The notes beneath the pieces were generated by a model. That model worked only from the letters and a program-made list of their open reading frames with translations, was not told the origin of the DNA and ran no database searches. A stretch of DNA of 64,000 nt from Lyophyllum atratum (lineage: Eukaryota; Basidiomycota; Agaricomycetes; Agaricales; Lyophyllaceae), in NCBI GenBank assembly GCA_014905825.1, contig JACGCN010000003.1, positions 1-64,000 on the forward strand. Direction: 5' to 3'. Shown piece after piece: positions 23,086 through 33,500 of this stretch (its first letter is position 1; each line of letters opens with the position of its first letter). The translations under genes were made by a program, and so were the position numbers.

Positions 23086-23604
23086 GCGTCGATTTGAAAA
23101 TCCTGAGGGGTTCCGGGTCCGGGTCCGGGTCCAGGTACATCGCGACTGGGAGATGATGTGCTCCGGAGTACTCCAGAGCAGATCACCTCGTCATCGACGA
23201 GGAGGGCGGGGAACGGACATTGCGACTGGGAGATGATGTGCTCCCGGAGTACTCCAGAGCAGATCACCTCGTCAGCGACGAGGAGGGCGGGGAACAGAGA
23301 CCAGGTGCAACGGCATCGACGACGAGGAGACACTGCGGACTTGGTGCAGCAGATTCGGGGCTCCGGATCACGAGGTGAAATTGCCACGGTCTGGTCAGGT
23401 GATCTTGGTCGTGGGTCAATTTCTACCAAGTCCGCAATCGTCTCTTCGTCGTCGATGCCGTTGCACCTGGTCTCTGTTCCCCGCCCTCCTCGTCGCTGAC
23501 GAGGTGATCTGCTCTGGAGTACTCCGGAGCACATCATCTCCCAGTCGCGATGTACCTGGACCCGGACCCGGACCCGGAACCCCTCAGGATTTTCAAATCG
23601 ACGC
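23086..23604. repeat. Long inverted repeat (palindrome)
   Basis: The left arm starts GCGTCGATTTGAAAATCC at 23086 and the right arm ends with its reverse complement at 23604. The inner ends pair around 23297-23345 and 23427-23475, with a loop of about 80 bp. The left arm holds an extra tandem copy of a roughly 75-bp segment (GCGACTGGGAGATGATGTGC at 23150 and 23221), so arms are about 260 and 178 bp. A transcript would fold into a long hairpin. No transposase or target duplication is evident. Confidence 0.8.
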
Positions 23605-23659
23605 TTGCTGCCCCGATCTCGACCTCAGATCTCGCGCGATTATTCTACCGCCTGCATAT

Positions 23660-24214
23660 GTCTTCCCGTTTTCTTAGACGTGGACCGCCGTACCGCAGGC
23701 ACTCCATCTGCTACTCCCTCAGGCCCGTAAGTTCTGCCTTTCTTACTGTACCCGAACTTCGTCTCATTTACTGATCATCTCATAGTCATCCGATGCGCGA
23801 CGGTTGCGACATCATGCAGCCGGCCGAACGTTTCACCTGGGCTTATCTGCCCATCGTAATTCAAATGCGTAAGTTCCTTTCGCATTTTTGTAAGCGCGCC
23901 TCCTGTAACCCTGACGACCTCGGCAGAAGAAACCTCTGCTCACGTTCGTTAGACGTGAACCTTCGTACCGCAGGCACTCCATCTGCCATTCCTTCAGGCC
24001 CGTAAGTTCCTCCTATCTTACTGTACCCAAACTTGTCTCATTTGCTGATCATCTCATAGTCATCCGATGCGCGACGGTCGCGACATCATGCAGCGGCCGA
24101 ACGTTTCACCTGGGCTTATCTGCCCATCGTAATTCAAATGCGTAAGTTCCTTTCGCAGTTTTGTAATCGCGCCTCCTGTAACCCTGACGACCTCAGCAGA
24201 AGAAACCTCTGCTC
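23660..24214. repeat. 274-bp direct tandem repeat with splice-like sites
   Basis: CATCCGATGCGCGACGGT occurs at 23787 and 24061. Copies share CCCGTAAGTTC and ATGCGTAAGTTCC donor-like and CTCATAG acceptor-like sites. The repeat lies just upstream of the 882-residue gene and may be duplicated 5' leader exons; no long open frame crosses it. Confidence 0.65.
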
Positions 24215-26754
24215 AGATTCGCGGTTGCGGCTTCAAATCATCTCCCGTGTCTGCGGCATGCGTATCACCCACCGATTCCATCTGTCATTCCATCCGGTAC
24301 GTATCTGCCGCTTTCTAAGTAAGCATTAATTACTCATTCTGCCACTCAGATCGCGCGTTTCCTGCCCCTTCCATACATGTCTTTGCTTAGTTACTTGCTC
24401 TAATATATGCGTCTCTGAGTGGACTATACCCTGACCCCGACTCTGACCCTGTAACCATTCACACCGAACGCCAAAGTTCCTTGCCCGTCATGAACGTCTA
24501 CCCTCAGCATGATACTGTGTCTCATACCCTCGCGCAGTTCGTTACTCGCGCCACCGACCTCTACAGCGAAAATGGGTACAACGACGAATTCATCCGGTTC
24601 GGCCTTACCGGCGAATATCTAGACGGGCGTCGGCCAAAACAGGTCTTCATGGACCCACTGCAGAATATGGTTGAGGACGATACGCCCATCACGATCAGGC
24701 GCGACTACGACTCTCTCCTGGGAGCCGCCCCTGACATCCTCGTGAACTCAGCCATCAGCGTCTTCTGCGTTCCTCACCCCAGTTACGCCCTCAAGGACTC
24801 CATCCACGTCAAGCGCACCGTGGCGTATCAACGCGTAAGTTCTACTGTACCATAGATATATGATAGACCCCTAATCCTTTGACCGATAGGAGGGGAATCA
24901 CCCAGTAGAGCATCACCAGGTCGAGTACCACAAAATCCCCAACTTCGAATTTGGGAAGTGGGACGACCGACACCATCTCAACATCTTCTTCCCCGATCTC
25001 TGGACTCCTGAGCGCGGCGTAGGTCGTACTGCATGGCTCCTCACCAAGGAGGAGCGCGCATTCTGGTACGATGTCTGTCTACGCCCCGCCATTAAAACAC
25101 TCCTCGGTGCAGACGTCGCACGGGAGTGGCCTGCCACCTTCGAAACCGAGTGCCTCCGAGCGAGTAGAATCAGGGGTTATCCTCAATGGGCCACCAGACT
25201 TATCCCCAGAGAGTATGTCCGCCAGCTCGCGACCCAGATTCGTGCTGAAGTGGAAGAAGCACTGCTGCTCATTGAGGGTCATGGTTACGACTGGGCCAAG
25301 AACTTCTTCATCCTCCATACCGTCCGTGGGACAAAGCACACCACCATGCACCACGTCGACGAAGTTTCCGCCGAGTTCTACCTGAGCACCTTGATCGAGG
25401 ATGCACATCTCGCTCCCGAGATCCCCGCAGGCGGCGACTGGTATGTCGACGTCGCTATCGAGCTGAGCAGTCCCGACGCCCAATGTCTGCAGTGGGTCAC
25501 CGCCTCCCACAACACACTCGTTCAGCAGGCCTTGCAGATTCCTGATCTGCATGCCTCCCGAATCACTCGCATGGGCTCCTCCAAATATGTTCGGGATCCA
25601 GCCAGCCACCTCACTGCCGTCAGTGGTTTCCGCATTACCCCTGGCTTACATGCGCAGGGGAACTTCGAGGCCTCCTACATCCAGGCCTACACGACTGATA
25701 AAACCGTGGTCGCCAACAAGGACGCCGGCCACCACGCGAAACACGTCACTCTGGCGGAAGCGATGGGCCCTACCCAGCCTACGAAGAACATCGAGGCTCT
25801 CCATGCCATATATGACGCAGCCATCCACGCCAATCCCTCCAGCGCCCGTCTGGAGGTACGCGTACCGTACCAAAAAGCAGCGGATGTGCTGGTGGAGTTC
25901 GATGATTCGGAAATTCGAAGGTGTCTCTGTTCGTTTACACCTCAGGAGTGGTGGTAAGTCATTCTCCACCTGATTCGTTACATGTTTCTCACATTATTCT
26001 GTCTTCAGGTGCTTTCGTATCATCAGACTCATGGCCGTCAGCCAGACCTTCGGTCTGCAGGCCGAGGGACACCCTCCTCATCGTGTCCAACCTGAAGCCT
26101 TAACCCTTACCACGGGGTGCGTATGGCTCGTCAACGGACAGCATGCTCACCCTGACGACCGCTCCGCATCGAGAATGCTCCTTAACGCGATACTACCCGT
26201 TACAGAGGCGGTGGACGTCGACGACGACACCATCGCATACAACGGAGCTCGTCGACCGGCAGCAGCAGAGGAGGAGGAGGAGGAGGAGGAGGAGGAGGAG
26301 GGTGAAGAAGAAAACCGCCGTCCTCCGGATCGGGTCGCCTACAACCCCTACGGTTGCGTCTTCTTCCGACATATGATGCTAGGACAGACGCCCCGCCTTC
26401 GGTATGGTGGACCCGTTCTGTCGGGAGTGGCTTTTCGAGCGCTGTTCAAGATGACGCCCCTGGAGGTGGACCGGAAGTATAATATCTCCGGCATCGTGGG
26501 TCGTGAGTTGATCGTGCGCGCTCGCTCAACGACCAGCAAGTCCAAGATGGTCGCCTACGCCAACTTCACCGGCGCACCCCAGCCGAACCTTTTCAACCTC
26601 ACCGCTGGAGGACACACCCTCCCCCCTCCTTCCTTCGACGACGGTTCTGACGTAGAGGACCGTTCCTCTCCTGCTCCGGAGGACCAACCCGCAGACCTCG
26701 ATGCATTCGTCTCCGACGTGTACCGCCAGTTCCTCGTCGACATCGCCGTCAAGT

Positions 26755-27220
26755 TGTGGAACCTGTGCGGGTGAGACGGGTTCCGAGTGGGTCGATCCGA
26801 ACGACGAGAGTCCTGGCGAGCGCGGTTAAGGTTATAGCGAGGTGTGAAGACCTAAGTCGAGAGTAGTCGTAGCACGGGAGCTTCGTACAGATGCGAGGGT
26901 ATTCCCTTTCTCGGGAATGCCGCGAGACAAGAATACCTTCTCTTCACGGGAGAAGCCGCGGGAAGTATCTGTTAGAAGCTAGGGGGCTCGAGGTAGTCGA
27001 GACTTCAGTCAAAGGTCGCTCAATTAGCTAGCCTCCAAACCCGAGAGTATGACTCGAGTATTTAGGCTGTTGTGTAAAAGAGGATGTATTCTGATATCAA
27101 TAGCCGACTATTTTGTAGCTACGTGACTACTAGTGACTGTGACAAGGTAAACATGCAAAATGATAAGTGGAAAGCATACTTAAGTGAACAAGACATAGCT
27201 TCGTCTACTGACGCCTCACA
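26755..27220 (-). repeat. 3' LTR of the chromovirus
   Basis: 466 bp, plus-strand ends TGTGGAACC..CCTCACA (TG..CA borders). It is identical to 38699-39164 except A versus G at offset 399. The last codons of ORF2 lie in it. Confidence 0.95.
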
Positions 27221-30051
27221 AAGCCCCCCTGGTTTCCGCGAGTCAATGGTACGTAATGTTCTGGGACGACGAGCTCCCAAACTCGCTGCTGGTGCCAGGA
27301 ATGCCCAAATGCAGCGTGCAGACGACGTTCCCCCTCTTTGAAGAATGCTGCGTCGAGATTGACTGTTGGCCTCATGGTTCCCCGGTTGGAGCGACGGAGG
27401 TATTCTCGCCATTCCGTGCGGGAGCGCGCGCGCGGCTGGCCGTCGTCGATCTCCTTAGTAATGGCCCGAAAGATTCTTTCCAAAGTCGGGTTCCATTCCC
27501 CTTTCCAGTGGTCGCATAGCTCCTCCAGCAGCTCCTCCGTAGGGTACACCCAGCGATCACTGTCTCCGTTAGTTCCGGGGATGTGTCCATATATCAAGGA
27601 TTCCTCGCCAGGGGATACGAAATCGTAAAGGACATGGATGGGATTCGGGTCGCGAGAGTCGCTCTCCGCCAGGTTGTGCCAGACCATTCCCGCCGAAGGT
27701 CCGCGTATGAACTTCTGAACGATCATATCTCCTCCATAATGAATCGCTATCCAAGCTAGAGGCCCGCCCCTGGGAACTAAAGCGCCGGCGTGGCCCCGTC
27801 GTAAGACATTGCCGAGTTTTCCGATGTAGTTCGTGGCGAAACTCGCGCCCCCCAGTCCCCAGACCAATGTTTCTTCCTGGAATCCCACCATGTGTGGCTG
27901 TTTCGCTGTGGCGACTTCTATTTTGGACATCTCGTCGTTGTAAGGCCTGAACACTTCCAGGTTCGCGTTCTTGATCCCAATTCGGAAGCGGACATGATGT
28001 TCGATCGCGCGTTCCAAGACCTCTCGAATATGGCGAATTCCCTGTGTTGTAGCTGCCCAGTAACGCATGCGGACTTCGACGTTCTTACGCTCAACCAAAA
28101 GGTAGCCGTGTTGTATGAAGAAAGGGTTCCACAGTAGGTTCCCGGGGAATCGATAGGAAGGCTCGTCATGTGTCATCTTGCCTCCCCACGCGATGAGCTC
28201 TCGAACGAAGTATTCCCTGTCGTGCTCCAGCTGGTCGCGCTTTAAGTTGTTCAAGGATAGCGCCCGACTAGGCGTCACTCTTTCCCCAGGTCGGGGATTT
28301 CCAACTTTGTCCCAGTTGTCGCGGACGCTCTCGTGACCGTAACCCCTCGGGTGATCCCTTGGGCGGTCGTTCCCTGACATACTTCGAGCCCATTCGGACT
28401 CGAAGTTACGTTCGCCCGACGGCCCGGCGCGAGGAGAACGACTGCGCCTGGAGTTAGGAATGGGAGGGTCGCGACGAGACGGCTGGTCCCTCGCCCGAGC
28501 TGATGTCTCTCTGCGAGTGGTGGGGATGGCTTTTGGAGGACTACGGCCTCGTTCCCCACGTTCCGTGTCGTCGGATTCGCGAGCGTCCACGTCCATTTCG
28601 GTAGAAGCGTCGGCTGTAGAAATTCGGGAAAGGAGTGGTTCACTGGGAGTGTTTGCAGTGGAGATGCGAGTAAGCAGTGGTTCTCGGGGATTCTCTGAAG
28701 TAGAAATGCGAGCCAGGAGAGGTCTTCCCTCGCTTTCGCCTTCCTGCGAAGTCGATAGTCCAGTCCATCTGTCGACTTCTTCGCCAGCTCCAGGAGCGAA
28801 AGGATCTTTGTAAAACTCCCTGAGTTGATGAAGGTCCTCGGGATCGTTCACGGGATCCTCGTCGGCGTCAGACGTAGGATAGCTCATGCCGTAGTCCAAC
28901 GTCTCCTCGCCCACGGGGCGGGCGAGCCATCGTGTATAGACGATGACCTCCCCTTCGGCCTCCTGTAGGATCCGAGCAGTGAATGCTTCCGCCATCATCA
29001 CTAGACTCCCTTTATCCCGGATCTCCCTACGGTGCCAGCCTTGGAAGTCGACTACGAAGTGTTTGGCGTCGGCTGCGCTGGGGTCTCCGTAGGTTATCTC
29101 ATCGGCGACCTCCACGGACTGCAAGAACTCGTCGTACTTCCGGAGCTTGGATCGAATTTCGAAGATTTTATTGTCCTGCTCCGGGTCAATGTACCCGTGG
29201 CCAGAAGTTGATGGGGTTAGTTCACCCTCATGATAGGCTTTAAGGATAGCGGGGTCGAAACGAGCGAACCGGGAATCCTCAGCCAGCTCCGCCGTCCATC
29301 GATAAAAAACGGGGACGTCGTGTTTGAGTAGCACCGTGAAATCGAGTTGCTTCCAGTCTCGCTCCAAATCTACCAAGATTCCTCGTTTAGGCATCTTGCC
29401 CAACTCGAGGGCGTCGATCTCCTTGATTTCCTCGTCCAACCAATATTTATATGTGTCGGGGAAGAGCGAACGACGCCAGTTGACAAATCCTAAGCATTCT
29501 AGAGCAGAACGCTTGGCCTCGGCGCTTACACGGATGATCTCTGCTTTGGACTCGAAAACTTCGTGTACACGGTATGGATCGAAGGGAGTGGGAAGATAGA
29601 TTGCACCACTCTGCTGAGCCTGGTCCGACGCTCCCCTGACGTAGTCCTTGATGCGAACTAGATCGCGCAGCATGGTGTTCTGGTAGGAAACTTCGAAGGT
29701 CGCCGTCCCGTCGTGAAGCTCTCGGATTTCTCCTGGACGATCGAATCTGTAGTACCAGGGAGTAGATAACTTCTTCTGGTCGGCGACCGGAATCCAGGCG
29801 TGGTGGTGTTTGCTTAAATGGAACCAGCTCGGATTCACCGCCCACTCCATGTCGAAGTAAGCACCGTCAGGCATGGTAAGAGCGTCCGGCCCATGGGGAC
29901 TCTGAGCTCTGTCGTGATAAGCAGCAGCTTCCTTCGGGATGCGTTCGGTCACGCTATTCAAGCCGACCCAGCAATCGTCATCGATCCGACGCTCCTCGAA
30001 GCCGGTGATTCGATTCAGAGAATCCGTAAATAGGAAGCTATCCCAAGACAT
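27205..30051 (-). CDS. ORF2 of the chromovirus: 948-residue protein in the env position, function unknown
   Basis: Second frame of the element, about 495 bp after the gag-pol stop, uninterrupted. It has no signal peptide, membrane segment or fusion-type features, so it is not a recognisable envelope protein. The N-terminal half is globular with Leu-Glu-Cys-Leu-Gly-Phe-Val-Asn-Trp, Val-Asp-Leu-Glu-Arg-Asp-Trp and Val-Pro-Val-Phe-Tyr-Arg-Trp. A disordered middle carries three copies of Arg-Ile-Ser-Thr-(Ser/Ala) with Glu-Pro-Leu-Leu, and an Arg/Ser-rich tract. The C-terminal half is globular. The helical and Pro-Val-Phe-Tyr-Arg-Trp patterns weakly recall the gene at 13049-15994. The final codons (Gly-Gly-Phe-Val-Arg-Arg-Gln) read through the polypurine tract and into the LTR. 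It could be a captured host gene or a long-standing element gene; function unknown. Confidence 0.8.
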   Translation of the reverse strand: MSWDSFLFTDSLNRITGFEERRIDDDCWVGLNSVTERIPKEAAAYHDRAQSPHGPDALTMPDGAYFDMEWAVNPSWFHLSKHHHAWIPVADQKKLSTPWYYRFDRPGEIRELHDGTATFEVSYQNTMLRDLVRIKDYVRGASDQAQQSGAIYLPTPFDPYRVHEVFESKAEIIRVSAEAKRSALECLGFVNWRRSLFPDTYKYWLDEEIKEIDALELGKMPKRGILVDLERDWKQLDFTVLLKHDVPVFYRWTAELAEDSRFARFDPAILKAYHEGELTPSTSGHGYIDPEQDNKIFEIRSKLRKYDEFLQSVEVADEITYGDPSAADAKHFVVDFQGWHRREIRDKGSLVMMAEAFTARILQEAEGEVIVYTRWLARPVGEETLDYGMSYPTSDADEDPVNDPEDLHQLREFYKDPFAPGAGEEVDRWTGLSTSQEGESEGRPLLARISTSENPREPLLTRISTANTPSEPLLSRISTADASTEMDVDARESDDTERGERGRSPPKAIPTTRRETSARARDQPSRRDPPIPNSRRSRSPRAGPSGERNFESEWARSMSGNDRPRDHPRGYGHESVRDNWDKVGNPRPGERVTPSRALSLNNLKRDQLEHDREYFVRELIAWGGKMTHDEPSYRFPGNLLWNPFFIQHGYLLVERKNVEVRMRYWAATTQGIRHIREVLERAIEHHVRFRIGIKNANLEVFRPYNDEMSKIEVATAKQPHMVGFQEETLVWGLGGASFATNYIGKLGNVLRRGHAGALVPRGGPLAWIAIHYGGDMIVQKFIRGPSAGMVWHNLAESDSRDPNPIHVLYDFVSPGEESLIYGHIPGTNGDSDRWVYPTEELLEELCDHWKGEWNPTLERIFRAITKEIDDGQPRARSRTEWREYLRRSNRGTMRPTVNLDAAFFKEGERRLHAAFGHSWHQQRVWELVVPEHYVPLTRGNQGGFVRRQ

Positions 30052-30546
30052 GATGATAGGTTAACGGGAGAGGCCTCGTCAATCTAACTCGAGAACAAGA
30101 GGGCGAACGGGAATAGCCACGGACGCAGTGTATTATCGAAACGATCCTTCGATCCAGGGGAATCGAAAGCGTCCTTGCTATCCTTTCTGTGTCGTTTTTA
30201 AGATGGCTAGCCGGAGTCGGCCCGGATCCGCGTGCCCTGCGCATCTGATTCAGGAACGATGGGTCCATGCGTCCCCGCACCACGTTTTGATGAGACCAAG
30301 GGGGTAGATGTCGATCGGCTGTCATGAAGCTAGTCGGAAGAGAAAGGAAAAGAGAAAGAAACTAATCTACCGCACTCATTAAGTGAGATTTGTTAGAGAA
30401 GAGAAAGAGAGAGAGAGAAAAAGAGAAAGAGAGATAAGAAACGTGATATGAGATAATCTTGAGTCGCATAGGAGAATCGTCGGGCGCCCGATGCGAAATC
30501 GAAGCGGGACGCCGCGTGTGTCGTGAGATATTTGTAGTTGTGAGCA

Positions 30547-33500
30547 TCAGAGGCCGTTGGCCTTCTTATACTCCCTTAGGGTTTGTCGAGAATTGCTGAG
30601 ATGTTTCTCTGGCTCCCAGGTATCGAATTGGGGGCCGTATCCTTCCCATCTGACGAGATATCGAAGACCTGCTCCCTTTCCGAGACGCTTGTGAGCGATT
30701 ATCCGCTCCACGTCGTATTCTGCTTTGGCTGGTTTTTTCATTCGGGTCTCCGGCAGTACGGTTCTATCTTCCTCCGGATTGGCTGCCTGATATTTCTTTA
30801 GGTGATCGATATTGAATACCGGGCTACCTGGATACTTGCTGTTCAGTCTTAACCGGTAGACTTTGTCGTTGACCCTTTGAACTACTTCGAAAGGGCCGAT
30901 CCACCTTTGGGTCAATTTCGCGCCTTCGCCCTTGGATTCGATCCACTCTAAGGAGTGAGGGTTCACCAGGACCATATCTCCCTTCTCTAGTTTCGGGACC
31001 TCTTTGCGTCCTTCGTTGTAGGATCGGGCTTGCGTCTCCTGGGACCTCGCTAAGGCGGTCCGAGCGCTTTCTCTATGTAAGCTGAGATTTTCGAGGAATG
31101 CGGAGGCTTCCTTGGTCAAGCCGTATGTCGGTCCCAATTCTTGTTTGTCATTCAGGAAATCTAAGGGCATCCTTGGCTCGAACCCGTGTAGCAAGAAGAA
31201 CGGAGTGCATCCGAGCGAAGCATGGTGATTTGTGTTATAGGCGAACTCCAGTAAGTGTAGCCATTGCGCCCACGAAGCTCTATCTGATGACACATACACT
31301 CGAAGCATCGTTTCCAGGGTCCGATTAACGATTTCCGTCTGTCCATCATGCTGCGGATGGTGTGAAGATGACAAGGACATTCTGGTCTTCAGGCACTTTG
31401 CGATACCCTTCCAGAAGTCCGACGTCCACCGTGGATCCCTGTCCGTGATTATACTTGTAGGTAGGCCGTATTTGCACACTATATGAATGAAGAATAACTC
31501 TCCAAATTCCTGAGCTGTCAGCCCTGTTGTTGTCGGTATAAAATGTGCGTGTTTGGTGAGTCGGTCGACCACCACGAATACCGCGTTGTAGTCTCCCGAC
31601 CAAGGCAGGTTCACCACGAAATCCATTGAGACCGACTCATAAGGTCGGCTTGGTATAGGATTCGGTATGAGGTATCCGTAACGATTGAAATGCGCTGGTT
31701 TAGTCTTTTGGCAGACGTCGCAAGTTGCGCAAAATCGCATGACGTCCGCTTTCATTCGGTGCCAATAGAATCTTGTGCTGATGGATTCCCAGAGTTTCTT
31801 GGGACCCGCGTGGGCTGATTCCATGGCATTCTCATGGGCTTCTGTCAAGATTCGCGTCTTTTGGCTTGTTGGGATACATAGCCGTGGCTGGTAGTCGGCA
31901 TCCATGAAGAAAAGAAGACCGTGTTCGTCCTTGAAGAACCTTCGTCCCGGAACCCAGTTATCGCGGTCTGAATCTTTACTCGCCCACGTCTTGGACAAGT
32001 TGACATCCGCTGCGTATCCCTGTATGAATTCTTTCCGGAACTCCGGATCCATATGAATGTGCATGTTGGGCGGAGGATTCATTGCGGCCCAGTATTCCTC
32101 TGCCACTTTCACCGTGTCTAATTCCTTGTCCTCTTCTTCAAGTGTTTTTAGATTTTTCGTGTCCGCCTGTTCGTCCCGAGAAGGTTCACCAGGAGGGGCT
32201 TCCTTTTCGGCAGCGGACGACTTCGTTTGCGATCGTGTCTTTCGCAGTTCGGTCGCCAGCGCCCATACGGATTGGGTCTCTTCCAAGCAGTCTTCCAGGT
32301 CCCAAGCAACAAATGTCGCTCTCCTAGCTGGCAGTTCGTCGAAAGCCTTTTCTTGCGCTTCTATGAGATTTGAATCCGTTTGGATGGAAGGAGATTCCTC
32401 TCCCCTGGGCGACATGTGTGCTGGGGGTGCTCGCGGTAGTCTGGACAACGGGTCTACGTTTGAATGCACCCTTCCCGCTCTGTGTACTATTTCCAGGTTG
32501 GGAGCGTATGCTGAGAATACGGCCCCCCAAGATGCCAGCCTTCTGTTCGAGTTCTCGTAAGTTCTCGCCCATTGTAGCGCTGAGTGGTCGGTAACCAAGG
32601 TGACTTTCTCGCCCTCGATGTATGGTTGAAATTTGATGAGGCCTTCTTTCGCTGCTAGAGCTTCTCTTTCCGTTGTGGAGTATCGTGTCTCCGCGCCTTT
32701 GAAACTTCTCGACCAGTACGCGATGACTCGTTCGACATGCACTGTGGTGCTCTCGAAAGTTTCTCCCCATACGTCTTTCTCTACCTCTTGATCCAATTTT
32801 CCCCCCACGTTGACTGTCAATTTAGGTGGTGGAAGGCCCTCTTTGAAAGCTTTCTCGAGGCGCCCGTACGCTCGCGTGCCGGCTAGATCCTTGATAAGGA
32901 TGGGTTGGACTTGTTGGAGAGCACATCCCGCCGCTTCGTCCGAGGCATCCGTATAGAGCCTATAAGGTTTCCCTTCTATCGGATGTCCAAGAACCGGAGC
33001 TGATCGTAAAGCTTCCTTTGCTGCAGTGAATGCGTGCTCCTCTTCGGCCCCCCAAGTCCAACGCGCTCCTTTTCGTAGTAGATGGAACAGAGGTGCGCAA
33101 ATACTCGCGTAGTAGGGAATGAAGGCTGAAAAATACACGACCATTCCTAGGAATGTTTGCAATTGGGATAGACGACGTGGGCTTTCCAATTCCAGGATCG
33201 CCTTCACCTTCTCCTCGTGTGTTGAGAGCCCTAGTCTGGACACCTTATGTCCCAGCAACAAGATAGAGTCGTAGAATAGATGGCATTTCGTTGGGGACAG
33301 TGTAATGCCCGACGCCTCAATGGCCCCCAACACGGCGTCAAGGTGATCGATATGCTCCTCGTAGGTCTTGGAATAGACAACGATGTCGTCTATGTATACC
33401 AAGCAGAAGAGCCATAAGTACGGAGCCAAAATCCCTTGCATCACTCTCTGGAAGATTGAGGGTCCGTTTCGTAGTCCAAAGGGCATTCTCTTGAAGTGGA

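Noticed and set aside
27205..30051. ORF2 as a retroviral envelope gene
   Set aside because: No signal peptide, transmembrane segment or glycoprotein-like Cys pattern; the position alone is not enough.
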